Source: Maribacter luteus (lineage in GTDB: Bacteria; Bacteroidota; Bacteroidia; Flavobacteriales; Flavobacteriaceae). Taken from it: a stretch of 64,000 nt of DNA. The stretch is taken from contig NZ_WKJH01000002.1 in the NCBI RefSeq assembly GCF_009674825.1, positions 434,001 to 498,000 on the forward strand, written 5' to 3'. The notes below the pieces were generated by a model that worked only from the letters and a program-made list of their open reading frames with translations, did not search any database and had not been told where the DNA came from. A program made the position numbers and the translations under genes. Every line of letters starts with the position of its first letter. Positions within the stretch are counted from its first letter, which is position 1. Below, piece after piece: positions 26,499 through 35,847 of the stretch.

Positions 26499-26857
26499 TG
26501 AGAAAAGAAAAAGTCTTAGAGACCCTTGTCGTTTTAGCGTTGGCACCACTGGTTTTATATGTTTTATTCCATACCGAGTGGCTTATTTACCTTTCTATGG
26601 TGTTCTTGATCGTTCCGTTGATCTCGATGAAAATTGCTTTAGCCATAGCTAAAATTTGGCACACCTTCTCCAATTATCTTGGATTGGTAATGAACCATGC
26701 CTTACTGTTCATTTGTTTTTTTCTTTTCTTGGTTCCCTTATCTTTTTTTCAACGATTGTTCGGTGCAAATCAAATCCTCAAAAAGGAAAAATCAAATTCC
26801 TATTTTCAAAAAAGAGACCACGTTTTCACCAAAGAGGATATCAAAAACCCTTGGTAG
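26498..26857 (+). CDS. SxtJ-like membrane protein (119 aa)
   Basis: The start is taken at the ATG overlapping the preceding stop (TAATG), giving MRKEKVLETLVVLALAPLVLYVLF. Three hydrophobic segments are visible (about residues 10-24, 28-47 and 63-85), and the polar C-terminus ends FTKEDIKNPW. Size, context and ending fit the SxtJ family, named from the saxitoxin cluster and typically downstream of carbamoyltransferase-DUF5989. The biochemical role of SxtJ is not established. It is convergent with the SGNH gene, whose stop is only 6 nt away. Confidence 0.8.
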   Translation: MRKEKVLETLVVLALAPLVLYVLFHTEWLIYLSMVFLIVPLISMKIALAIAKIWHTFSNYLGLVMNHALLFICFFLFLVPLSFFQRLFGANQILKKEKSNSYFQKRDHVFTKEDIKNPW

Positions 26858-26863
26858 CTATTT

Positions 26864-28510
26864 TCAATTAAGTTGTTTCCCTTTTTCAAAATAATAATCC
26901 GCATAAGCAACCCTATTCATTTTCAAGCAAATATTCCCCGCCATTTCATATACTTTTGGTTGCTCGGGAAATTCAGAAATTAAAGATTGCGCCACTTTAA
27001 GGGCATTCTCAAAATCACCATCACGTTCGTAGGTATGGTAAGCTTCCCGCATAACATCCTGCCATTTTTCCCTGCCCGCATAGAGGTCAATCGCCTTCCT
27101 CTCTTCGTAGGTCGGACTTTTGATTGAATTATACAGTGCAACCGGATTGGTTCCGGACATTTTTAAATTGTATGGCCATGATTGTTTTAAATCATCTATG
27201 ATCAACTTCCCTTTAATGGAATCTATACGTGTTATGGGAATATCATTGATTGCTTCCTCATAAGCAATGAAATTATCCCAATCATCCAATAATTGCAGTT
27301 CTTTGATTTTGTTATAAAGAGCATCGGCTAAAATAAAATTACCTTTTACATTTGGATGTACATGCTCGGTCAGCAATCCACTATCGATAAAACCACTGTT
27401 GGAATGTGCACGCAATGCTTTCTTGGCATCTACCAGATGAACACCTTCCCTTTGTGATGATTCAATAATTACATCATTGATTTTCTCCGGAGCCCGAAAC
27501 CTAAGAAAATCCAATTCCTTTGCAATATGAAAGTACTTGCATGCTGAATCTTGTTGGTGGTCCCTATAAAATTGTCCCAATTTATAAGCCGCAAGGGCAT
27601 TTTCATTTGCAATTTTATAAACTTCTGTTCTATTGTTTTTCAATGCGTCTTCAAATCCATCTTCATTCAAATCAGCACTTATGAAGGGTTTGATATCCCT
27701 TTCGTTTGACACAACAGTGGAAATAATCACGGGAATGCCTTTGTCTTGATATCTTTTCAGGATTTTATCAAGATTGTCTTTAAATTGATCAATCCCGGCA
27801 TTATATACCTCGGAGTCCATAGGGATTTGCTGTTCCTTGGCCATTACCTCCATTAAGGTTGTTTCCTCAACGGTATAGTTTGTTTTTGCCTTTGATTTAA
27901 AAACCATGGAATACCCATTTTCCAATAATTGAAAAAAGCGTGAATCCTTCAACTTTAAATAAGTCCTTACCAAGGATGGATAATTACCGATAGAAACCGT
28001 GGACCCTACACCCAATGCCCCATAATATTCATTGTGTCCTGCATAGATAATGACAAGATCGGGCTCCTGTTCTATTATTTTTTCGGATAAATCCCACAGG
28101 GTATATGAATTAACAGCCGTAATTCCCGTGTTTACTATTTCAATATTCTTATCCGGAAAGGTTAAGGCCAGTCTATGTTTTAGCATTCGAGGAAAAGAAC
28201 CGTTTTTGTAAAAAGGAAAACCAACTACCGTTGACGCACCTTGGACAAAAACCCTAAAAGTATTGTCGGTTTTTTTCTTTAGAAACAAGTCCGATTGATT
28301 ATCGGAATGGAAGCCTGTATGCTTAAAGTATTTTTTGGAAATACTGGAATTCATGACCAGATACTCCGTATTGTTTTCTGAAGTAACTTTATTGAAAAGC
28401 CGGTAAGTATCACCGTATCCAAAAAACCTCAGCATCAATTCTACAATTAGAATCAGAAACAAGGGAAGTAAAATAGCAATGATTTTAAATACTGTTTTCT
28501 TATTCAACAT
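26864..28510 (-). CDS. Membrane-anchored SGNH-like hydrolase with C-terminal TPR-like helices
   Basis: A 548-aa protein with one N-terminal membrane helix (IIAILLPLFLILIVELMLRFF) and a large exported domain. SGNH blocks are visible: VQGASTVVGFPF in place of GDSxxxG, a conserved Asn in NTGITAVNSYT, AGHNEYYG, and the His of TEHVHPNVKGNFILADAL. The last ~80 residues resemble TPR helices (HTYERDGDFENALKVAQ). Proteins of this type accompany carbamoyltransferase-DUF5989-SxtJ trios, and here it faces that trio tail to tail. It follows GH115 by 65 nt, so it may be the last gene of the glucuronidase operon. It may transfer or remove acyl groups on an exported glycan; that is inference. Confidence 0.8.
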   Translation of the reverse strand: MLNKKTVFKIIAILLPLFLILIVELMLRFFGYGDTYRLFNKVTSENNTEYLVMNSSISKKYFKHTGFHSDNQSDLFLKKKTDNTFRVFVQGASTVVGFPFYKNGSFPRMLKHRLALTFPDKNIEIVNTGITAVNSYTLWDLSEKIIEQEPDLVIIYAGHNEYYGALGVGSTVSIGNYPSLVRTYLKLKDSRFFQLLENGYSMVFKSKAKTNYTVEETTLMEVMAKEQQIPMDSEVYNAGIDQFKDNLDKILKRYQDKGIPVIISTVVSNERDIKPFISADLNEDGFEDALKNNRTEVYKIANENALAAYKLGQFYRDHQQDSACKYFHIAKELDFLRFRAPEKINDVIIESSQREGVHLVDAKKALRAHSNSGFIDSGLLTEHVHPNVKGNFILADALYNKIKELQLLDDWDNFIAYEEAINDIPITRIDSIKGKLIIDDLKQSWPYNLKMSGTNPVALYNSIKSPTYEERKAIDLYAGREKWQDVMREAYHTYERDGDFENALKVAQSLISEFPEQPKVYEMAGNICLKMNRVAYADYYFEKGKQLN

Positions 28511-28575
28511 AAGTGGCTTTTACAGTGCTGTTTATATTCCTGTGTGTTTTTATAGGCTCCCAACCTATAATAGCT

Positions 28576-31473
28576 TTATTGAGCCCTGAAACTTTCAGGT
28601 GGACCTAAATAAGTCTCTTTCAATTGACTGTTCTCTGTTTCTATAATAATCCTTTGAAGTACCAAGCCTTCGTCAACCCTAAAGTAATTCAAAGTATGGT
28701 TACCCGCATCATTGATTTCAAATTCCGTGGTAATCACTTTAATATTATCAGCGACATTCGCATGCCAATTGCTGGGGACCTTCCCGTTATAATTAAAAAT
28801 ATTAGGATCTGAGTCGTAATTGATACGCACGGGATCTTCCCCATCGAATGACAGGCCATAATACATACCTTCCCGTGTGGCATAATTGATGGTCGGTGAA
28901 AACAGCACATGCACCTTCACTTTTCCCTTCGTCCTAAAGTGCACGTCATAAGACACCCTAGGGGAGGTTTCACTTAAAACAACCCTTCCTTTTTTAATGG
29001 GCAACGAAATTATAGACGACCCGGTCTTACCTAAATTATCGACCACTTTCCACGAGAAAGGTTCAGGCTCATAGGTAGTTGAAAAATGATCCGCATCGAT
29101 AGCTATAAAACCATTACCCTCGATAAAACCTTTTGCTCCATCGATATCCACATTATTTGTTTGCACATAAACCGGGATGGATTTTTTATTCGCCTTTATC
29201 GTAAAGAATGTTTTGTTGGTTCCCTTTGGTGCTTTTTCCCAATCTATGTTTACTTCTATCCTTTGCTGTTTATCAACACTACCCTTTGTTTGGGAAAAGA
29301 CAATCCAATCCGATTTGGACTTGATTTTATAATTGAAAGGCTCAGTTCCCCGATTAAAGACATCGACATAAAAAGTGTTGTTTTCAAAGGAAGTAAAAGT
29401 GGGCAGAATCGCTTCATCGGATGCATTTGGCCACCATTCTTTAGAACCTTCCACAGCCACACCCATATCCGATGTTTTGGGTATGTCAATCGTCTTGGTC
29501 TCCGGAATCGCATTGGTTTTCGGTTCTTGCCAAATTTTATAACCGATATGGGTTTGTGACATCATGTGGTTCCATTTACCATCCGCCATTTCATTATGGT
29601 AATAGTCGGTCAGTTCCATATCCTTATCAAACAACGCTTTTACCTTATTCGCATACTCATTTGTCAATGCCCTACCCTGTTCGGCATACCAATTGTTCTT
29701 GGCAGCTGCTACGTAAAGTTCGTTAAGATTGGCACTTGCCAAAACCTGAAAAAGCACTAACTGGTAATAGGCGTCCTTATATTCCTCGGGAAGTTGATCG
29801 TATATGCCTTGTGCTTTCCTTCCAAGTGTCTTATAATTTTCAACAATGGCATCGGCCTCTCGATAATCGATTAAACTATAGGTCGAGGGATCGATCAACT
29901 CATGCTTTCGTCTAGCATTGTATTTGGTGTATTTTTTCATGATATCGGCAATAGCATCGGTCTCAATTCCCCCGAATACATCATTTGCCCAAATACGGTA
30001 ATAATCCTGTAGGTTATCGGCATTCCATCGATCAGGGTCCCAAGCATAGTCAAAGAAGAATTGTATTGGAAATTCCATGGGCTTGATATCCCCCACATTT
30101 ACGATCCAGACCTTATCCACCCCATGTTCATAAGCTAGGTGCATCTGCTCCCAGGTGCGTTCAATTTGGTTGGTGTTCAACCATTTATAATTTCTGGGAC
30201 CCCCCACATAATCGAAATGATAATAAATACCATAACCCCCTTTACGCGGTGCATCATCCAACCCCGGAAGTTTTCTGAGATTTCCCCAGTTATCATCACA
30301 AAGTAGCAATGTTACATCGTCTGGCACCCGCATCCCCTTATCATAATAATCCTGGACCTCTTTATATAGCGCCCATATCTGGGGTGTTTCCTCTGCGGGT
30401 TTCCCGGTAACCTCAGCAATGATCTTACGCTGGTCTTTGACGATCGTTTCCAGTAGATCTGTTGCCGTTTCCTCACTTAAAGCCTCATCACCATCACCGC
30501 GCATTCCAATGGTCACAAGGGTCTCCTTATCCCCCATACGTTCCATACCGCCTTTCCAGAATTCCTGTAATCCTTTGGCATTGGAAGCATAGTCCCATTT
30601 CCCTAAAGATGTATTCCATTCAGCATGGGCACGTGTTAAAGGTTCGTGGTGGGATGTTCCCATAACAATGCCGTATTCATCCGCTAAAATGGCATTTTGG
30701 GGATCATCCACATTAAACTTTCTTGGGGGCCACATGGCCGGCCACAAATAATTCCCTTTCATCCTAAGAATAAGTTCAAAAACCTTTTCATAGAATTTGG
30801 CATTAAAGTCCCCATAGCGTTCATAGACCCACCCTGTCAATGCAGGTGCCTCGTCATTGATAAAGAACCCCCTATACTTGACTTTAGGCTCCCCTAAGGT
30901 GTGCACACCGGGAAGCACGTGTAATTCCGATTGCTTTCGAACAGGAACGTCCGCCCAAAAATACCAGGGTGAGACCCCAATTTGGGAAGAAAGATCATAT
31001 ATGCCATAAATGGTTCCCCGTTTGTCCGAACCGGCAATAACCAAGGCTTTTTGCACACCGGCCATAGGATTGTCAACAATTTGGGTGGTGAATTTTTCCC
31101 GTTTTCCCTGAAGTCGGGCGGCATCTATTTTACCTTCTTTTGCCCATTGATCGATGATAGCACTTTTTCCCAGTGTCCCGATAATGACCAAATAATCTTC
31201 GGTTTGTGCCATACCGTTAAAGACCGTAGGTAAAATACCTGTGACTTTTTGAAGGTCATTCTGAAGATGACCGGCAACACGTACTACCCCTGGGAAATCA
31301 TCTTGATCGACCACTATTGATGCTACGTTTTCGTTGGACGCCAATGGAAAACGTTCCGAGGAAGCTGTGTTGACAACATATTTTTGGGAATCAATGGTTT
31401 GGGCATTACCTAGTGTTACAACAAGTAGTAAGAATGCCGAGACGGAAATCCATGTATTTTTTAAAGCCATCAT
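28576..31473 (-). CDS. GH115 xylan alpha-1,2-glucuronidase
   Basis: A 965-aa exported enzyme with a signal peptide ending VTLGNAQ. GH115 features are the N-terminal alpha/beta domain (DYLVIIGTLGKSAIIDQWAKEG, IYGIYDLSSQIGVSPWYFWADVPV), the barrel beginning KYRGFFINDEAPALTGW, then KGNYLWPAMWPPRKFN, MGTSHHEPLTRAH, VTIGMRGDGDEALSE, LLCDDNWGNLRKLP and WIVNVGDIKPMEFPIQFF, and a C-terminal beta-sandwich. GH115 enzymes remove GlcA or 4-O-methyl-GlcA from internal and terminal xylose of polymeric xylan, complementing the GH67 in the same operon, which acts on terminal residues. It follows uxuA by 14 nt. Confidence 0.94.
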   Translation of the reverse strand: MMALKNTWISVSAFLLLVVTLGNAQTIDSQKYVVNTASSERFPLASNENVASIVVDQDDFPGVVRVAGHLQNDLQKVTGILPTVFNGMAQTEDYLVIIGTLGKSAIIDQWAKEGKIDAARLQGKREKFTTQIVDNPMAGVQKALVIAGSDKRGTIYGIYDLSSQIGVSPWYFWADVPVRKQSELHVLPGVHTLGEPKVKYRGFFINDEAPALTGWVYERYGDFNAKFYEKVFELILRMKGNYLWPAMWPPRKFNVDDPQNAILADEYGIVMGTSHHEPLTRAHAEWNTSLGKWDYASNAKGLQEFWKGGMERMGDKETLVTIGMRGDGDEALSEETATDLLETIVKDQRKIIAEVTGKPAEETPQIWALYKEVQDYYDKGMRVPDDVTLLLCDDNWGNLRKLPGLDDAPRKGGYGIYYHFDYVGGPRNYKWLNTNQIERTWEQMHLAYEHGVDKVWIVNVGDIKPMEFPIQFFFDYAWDPDRWNADNLQDYYRIWANDVFGGIETDAIADIMKKYTKYNARRKHELIDPSTYSLIDYREADAIVENYKTLGRKAQGIYDQLPEEYKDAYYQLVLFQVLASANLNELYVAAAKNNWYAEQGRALTNEYANKVKALFDKDMELTDYYHNEMADGKWNHMMSQTHIGYKIWQEPKTNAIPETKTIDIPKTSDMGVAVEGSKEWWPNASDEAILPTFTSFENNTFYVDVFNRGTEPFNYKIKSKSDWIVFSQTKGSVDKQQRIEVNIDWEKAPKGTNKTFFTIKANKKSIPVYVQTNNVDIDGAKGFIEGNGFIAIDADHFSTTYEPEPFSWKVVDNLGKTGSSIISLPIKKGRVVLSETSPRVSYDVHFRTKGKVKVHVLFSPTINYATREGMYYGLSFDGEDPVRINYDSDPNIFNYNGKVPSNWHANVADNIKVITTEFEINDAGNHTLNYFRVDEGLVLQRIIIETENSQLKETYLGPPESFRAQ

Positions 31474-31487
31474 TTGTAGTTTTCAAT

Positions 31488-32669
31488 CTAATTTTGCGTG
31501 TGTTTCAATCTATATTGAATCCCCATTTCCAAACCTCTCAATTCAGCAAGTCCTTTAAGTCTTCCCACTAGTGAGTAGCCGGGGTATTGTTCTTTTCCTT
31601 CCTCTATGGTATGCAGAAATCCATGATCGGGGCGAAGTGGCAAGGCAACATTCCTTTTTTGCATCAGTAGCACCAATTTTTCCATGATGCTTTCAATCGG
31701 ATTATCCCCATTGAGATGTTCGGCCTCCCTAAAAATATCCTTGGAATCCCTTTTTACGTTTCTCAGATGCAAGAAATGAATTCGGTCTCCATGGTCATCA
31801 ATGATCTTCTCCAAATCATTATGGGGTTCCGCACCCAAAGAACCTGTACAATAACATAGTCCGTTCGCATTCAAGGGAACAGCATTAAAAATACGATTTA
31901 AGTCCTCCTGGGTACTAACGACCCTAGGTAGTCCCATAACCGAAAATGGTGGGTCGTCTGGGTGAATGGCCAGTTTTATACCCAACACCTCGGCAACTGG
32001 GGCAACTTCGGACAAAAAATGGATTAAGTTGGTCCTTAGCGCATGGTTGTCAATATCCTTGTAATTTTCGAGCAATTCCAAAATTTGATCCCTAGTAAAA
32101 TTCACTTTACTGCCTGGCAACCCAAGAAGTACATTTTTAAACAACAAATCCTTGTCATCTTGTGAAAGGGTATTTCCGTAGTCAAGGGCCATTTGTTTTT
32201 CCTCATCGGAATAATCGTTTTCAACCCCGGGCCTTTTTAACAAAAAGAGATCAAAGTAGTTAAAAGCAACTTGATCATAGCGCAACGCTTTACTGCCATC
32301 GGGATTCTTAAACGCATGATCGGTACGCACCCAATCCAAAATGGGCATAAAGTTGTAGGTCACCACCTTAATGCCACAAGCGGCCAGGTTGTTTAAGCTG
32401 ATTTTATAATTTTCGATATACCTTAAACTTGCCCCATTTGCTTTTTTAATGTCTTCGTGCACCGGCAGGCTCTCGACTACCGTCCATTCCATACCTGCAT
32501 TCCTTATGGTCTGCTGGCGTTCTTGAATCGCATCTACCGTCCAAATATCCCCAACAGGGATTTCATGTAAGGCCGTTACGATTCCTGAAACACCACATTG
32601 CCGAATATCCGTTAGGGATATAGCGTCATTAGGACCAAACCAGCGCATTGTTTGTTGCATGTGTTTCAT
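31488..32669 (-). CDS. uxuA: Mannonate dehydratase
   Basis: A 393-aa cytosolic enzyme converting D-mannonate to 2-keto-3-deoxygluconate. The N-terminus reads MQQTMRWFGPNDAISLTDIRQCG, closely matching UxuA; other family segments are VVESLPVHEDIK, YNFMPILDWVRTD, IHPDDPPFSVMGLPRVVS, CYCTGSLGAEPHNDL, FLHLRNVKRD, HLNGDNP, LRPDHG and GYSLVGRLKGLAELRG. An alternative start lies at 32660. It sits between the SDR and GH115 genes, 11 and 14 nt away. Together with the SDR it completes the glucuronate branch from fructuronate to KDG. UxaC, KDG kinase and aldolase genes are not in the window. Confidence 0.96.
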   Translation of the reverse strand: MKHMQQTMRWFGPNDAISLTDIRQCGVSGIVTALHEIPVGDIWTVDAIQERQQTIRNAGMEWTVVESLPVHEDIKKANGASLRYIENYKISLNNLAACGIKVVTYNFMPILDWVRTDHAFKNPDGSKALRYDQVAFNYFDLFLLKRPGVENDYSDEEKQMALDYGNTLSQDDKDLLFKNVLLGLPGSKVNFTRDQILELLENYKDIDNHALRTNLIHFLSEVAPVAEVLGIKLAIHPDDPPFSVMGLPRVVSTQEDLNRIFNAVPLNANGLCYCTGSLGAEPHNDLEKIIDDHGDRIHFLHLRNVKRDSKDIFREAEHLNGDNPIESIMEKLVLLMQKRNVALPLRPDHGFLHTIEEGKEQYPGYSLVGRLKGLAELRGLEMGIQYRLKHTQN

Positions 32670-32680
32670 TTTTCCGCTAT

Positions 32681-33415
32681 TTAGAATCCGATACTATTTC
32701 CCCCATCTACAGGAAGAATGGTACCGGTAACGAATTTTGATTCATTATTGGCATAAAAATAGACGGCATCCGCAATATCGCATGGGGTCCCTAAAATGCC
32801 CATCGGTGTCCTATCCAATACTTTATCCCTCCTTTGGGGTTCATCACTGAATGCCTTCTCTGACATTTTGGTTTTTATAAATCCAGGTGCCACACAATTC
32901 ACCCGTACACCATATTTTGCCAAATCAACGGCCATGGCCCTGGTCATTGCCTCAATGGCGCCCTTACTTGCGGTATAGGCGATTACTTTTGGAATGCCGT
33001 ACTGTGAGGCCATAGAGCTAATATTAACGATACACCCGCCACTATGTTCTTTCATCACCTTGACAACCTCCCTACTTACGGCAAAAATGCTCAAGACATT
33101 CAATTGGATGATTTTAAAAAACTCCTCATCGGTTACATCAATGAATTCTTTTTTCATATTAATACCCGCATTGTTCACCAATATATCTATGGCACCATCC
33201 GTGGCTATTTCCTGGATCATCGCAGGAATACCTTCCAGATTCGTTAAATCGAAAATTACAGGAACGGCGTTCTTACCAAGTTCAAGACAAGCTTCCTTGG
33301 TTTGTTCCTCATTCATACCAACGATATACGTCTTAATACCATTCTTGCAAAATTTTGTTGCAGTTGCAAAACCTAAACCAGAACCTCCTCCGGTGACTAT
33401 TGCTGTTTTACCCAT
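32681..33415 (-). CDS. SDR oxidoreductase, probable fructuronate reductase (mannonate oxidoreductase)
   Basis: A 244-aa classical short-chain dehydrogenase: cofactor motif TGGGSGLGFA, NNAG, the catalytic Ser in NISSM, the YTASK active-site Tyr/Lys, and a C-terminal GTILPVDGGNS. The enzyme family alone does not give the substrate. Placement directly before uxuA and among alpha-glucuronidases strongly suggests NAD(P)H-dependent reduction of D-fructuronate to D-mannonate, the step done by UxuB in E. coli. Many Bacteroidota use an SDR for this. A gluconate or other polyol dehydrogenase role is possible. Confidence 0.88.
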   Translation of the reverse strand: MGKTAIVTGGGSGLGFATATKFCKNGIKTYIVGMNEEQTKEACLELGKNAVPVIFDLTNLEGIPAMIQEIATDGAIDILVNNAGINMKKEFIDVTDEEFFKIIQLNVLSIFAVSREVVKVMKEHSGGCIVNISSMASQYGIPKVIAYTASKGAIEAMTRAMAVDLAKYGVRVNCVAPGFIKTKMSEKAFSDEPQRRDKVLDRTPMGILGTPCDIADAVYFYANNESKFVTGTILPVDGGNSIGF

Positions 33416-33452
33416 CTATTCTATAAATTATTCTATTGTAAACTTTATTTTT

Positions 33453-35624
33453 TTAGTGATGTCCTGGTGCAAAAGGAAACTCCAGGGATTGAAAATATTC
33501 CAATGTCCGGGTTGGTTTTTCGACCCCTTCGGGCAATTCCATTTTGGAAAATCGCTGAAAATACAACAAGCAGGAATCCCGCCACCATTTTGCCTCTTTA
33601 TATTGAATGTCCAATAACATATTCATTTCGTTAAAACGTTGGGAATCCACATAACCCTCTAGGCTACTCCATGTTTTGACCATAGCCGCCACCGTATCAA
33701 CACCCTCTTGGTATTTTAATGCCATCCCATTCCAGAGCGATTGCCCGTTCTTTAATCTATAATTCCAAGGTACATGGTGGAACCACAATAAATATTCTTC
33801 CGGACAGGTATTGATATCATTGAACATACGGGCCACTTCAGGGGCATATTGGCCTACGGCATTACTTCCTGTAGTACTTCTATCAAATCCAACACCCAAA
33901 GTGTCGGCCTTATGAAAATAAACCGAATTCCATTCCGCCCTCTCGAAAATATCGACCCATGGTCCCGGGCCATAATGGTGCCCTGCCGCCATAATATGGT
34001 GTAAGCCCAATGGCGTCATATAATTTACCGTGGCTTCCCTTGATTGCAGCATAAAGGCTTTTACGGGCTGCACAAAGGCTTTGTCATTAGAAAAAGTAGC
34101 TCTTATCCATTCATCCGCTATGTCGGCGGATTTCATATATGGGTTCCATGCCAAACGGCCAAAGCTATACCAATTGGCCTGTAAAAACACATTCCCGGTC
34201 CAGTTTCTATCCGTACCGATATTGCTCACTCCGGCCATTCCCGTTAATTTCTTATTAGAAAGTGACCCATCAATAACCTTGGCTACCGTAGAACCTTTAC
34301 ATTTTCTGTCCGTATCCGATGCTAACACCTCCTCAAACAGGGTGGAAAGAAACACGGAATGTGTACTACAACCTAAATACTCCTGTGTGATTTGAAACTC
34401 GATCATTAAAGGCGTTTTGGGCATGGCCCCGAACATGGGGTGAAAAGGCTCCCGAGGTTGGAAATCGATGGGACCATTTTTTACTTGCACAAGAACATTA
34501 TCCTTAAACTGACCATCATACGGGACAAATTCGGAATAAGCTTCCTTGGCCCTATCATCCGATGAATTTTCGGCATATACAAAGGCCCTCCACATAATAA
34601 TCCCTCCAAAGGGGGCTACGGCATCGGCCAACATATTGGCCCCATCAACGTGATTTCTCCCATAATTTTGGGGTCCTGGTTGTCCTTCTGAATTTGCCTT
34701 TACCAAAAATCCACCAAAGTCGGGAATTTCAGCATAAATACGCGCTGCTTTACCCTTCCACCAGGAAATAACCTCGGCATCCAAGGGGTCCGCCGTTTTC
34801 AGCCCACCAATCTCGATAGGGGCCGAAAACCGGGCCGTAAGGTACACCTTGATACCGTAGGGCCGAAACACATCGGCCAAGACCTTTACTTTTTCTATAT
34901 ACTGGGGCGTTAAAATGAGTGCATTGGCGTTCACATTCGTTAAAACGGTTCCATTGATACCTATTGATGCATTGGCCCGTGCATAATCGATATAACGCTG
35001 GTCGATAAAATCGGGTAAGCGATGCCAATCCCAAATGGAGCCACCGGAATACCCCCTTTCTACGGTTCTATCCAGATTATCCCAATGATTCAGTACCCTG
35101 ACCTTAAGTTTTGGGGAATCCACGATGTTTAGTTTTCCAATAGCCTGATTTGTCTGTAACAACCTTAAAAAATGATGCACCCCATATAATACGCCCACAT
35201 CGGTTTTCCCTGTAATCACTAGCTGTTTCTTCCCTTTTACAGTAATGGATCTAATGATAAAACCTTCCTGGTTTATTTGATGGTACCCCTTATCAAAGAA
35301 ACCGATGATCGTTTGGGGTAGATTTTCCTTTCGTCCGAATACCAGACTGTTTTTTATAGATTCCCTTTCGACGGACAAATACTCCTGCCCCAACATACCC
35401 TTTAATCCCACCTGCAATTCATTCAAAGCGATTTCTATGGTTTTGGAATCCCCTAACGGAACCAATTCCTGAATATTGGATCGATACGATTCTCTCAAGC
35501 CCTCGCCCTCTATCAAACGATACTGCAACCACAATTTATAACCATCATTGGCATAGGTATTTAAAACAGATAAAAGCAAGAATAATGAAACGAAACAATA
35601 CTTTATAAAATCCAATTTCTTCAT
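33453..35624 (-). CDS. GH67 alpha-glucuronidase
   Basis: A 723-aa enzyme counted from the ATG giving MKKLDFIKYCFVSLFLLL, with a signal peptide ending NTYA; the longer upstream frame is probably not used. The order is an N-terminal GH67 domain (DGYKLWLQYRLI, VTGKTDVGVLYGVHHFLRLLQT), a central (beta/alpha)8 barrel (RVLNHWDNLDRTVERGYSGGSIWDW, RPYGIKVYLTARFSAP, DFGGFLVKANSEGQPGPQNYGRNHVDGANMLAD), and a C-terminal region (NYMTPLGLHHIMAAGHHYGPGPW, WFHHVPWNYRLKNG). It removes (methyl)glucuronic acid from the terminal non-reducing xylose of xylooligosaccharides. First gene of the minus-strand operon, divergent from GH3 with a LacI operator between. A periplasmic location is likely. Confidence 0.95.
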   Translation of the reverse strand: MKKLDFIKYCFVSLFLLLSVLNTYANDGYKLWLQYRLIEGEGLRESYRSNIQELVPLGDSKTIEIALNELQVGLKGMLGQEYLSVERESIKNSLVFGRKENLPQTIIGFFDKGYHQINQEGFIIRSITVKGKKQLVITGKTDVGVLYGVHHFLRLLQTNQAIGKLNIVDSPKLKVRVLNHWDNLDRTVERGYSGGSIWDWHRLPDFIDQRYIDYARANASIGINGTVLTNVNANALILTPQYIEKVKVLADVFRPYGIKVYLTARFSAPIEIGGLKTADPLDAEVISWWKGKAARIYAEIPDFGGFLVKANSEGQPGPQNYGRNHVDGANMLADAVAPFGGIIMWRAFVYAENSSDDRAKEAYSEFVPYDGQFKDNVLVQVKNGPIDFQPREPFHPMFGAMPKTPLMIEFQITQEYLGCSTHSVFLSTLFEEVLASDTDRKCKGSTVAKVIDGSLSNKKLTGMAGVSNIGTDRNWTGNVFLQANWYSFGRLAWNPYMKSADIADEWIRATFSNDKAFVQPVKAFMLQSREATVNYMTPLGLHHIMAAGHHYGPGPWVDIFERAEWNSVYFHKADTLGVGFDRSTTGSNAVGQYAPEVARMFNDINTCPEEYLLWFHHVPWNYRLKNGQSLWNGMALKYQEGVDTVAAMVKTWSSLEGYVDSQRFNEMNMLLDIQYKEAKWWRDSCLLYFQRFSKMELPEGVEKPTRTLEYFQSLEFPFAPGHH

Positions 35625-35743
35625 AACAACCAATTCAGCTAATTTTATACCTATTACCAATTTTAAACAAATTCTGACCATAAATGATTATTTCATAATA
35701 TTTTCCATAATAATTGTGGAAATAAGAAATAATACATAATTTG

Positions 35744-35753
35744 CAATCGGTTG
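35744..35753 (+). promoter_or_regulatory. LacI-type operator between GH67 and GH3
   Basis: CAATCGGTTG, with flanking G and C making GCAATCGGTTGC. It is identical to the site over the susC promoter. It lies 120 bp upstream of GH67 and 95 bp upstream of GH3, so it can control both directions. I did not find a convincing TAnnTTTG box at the right distance on either strand. Confidence 0.55.
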
Positions 35754-35847
35754 CGTAAAACTATAACAATCCATTTAAAATTAAAAATATTTGAGTGAAT
35801 TAACTTTATAAATCAAGATCACATCGTAACCAAAACAACCAACAATC

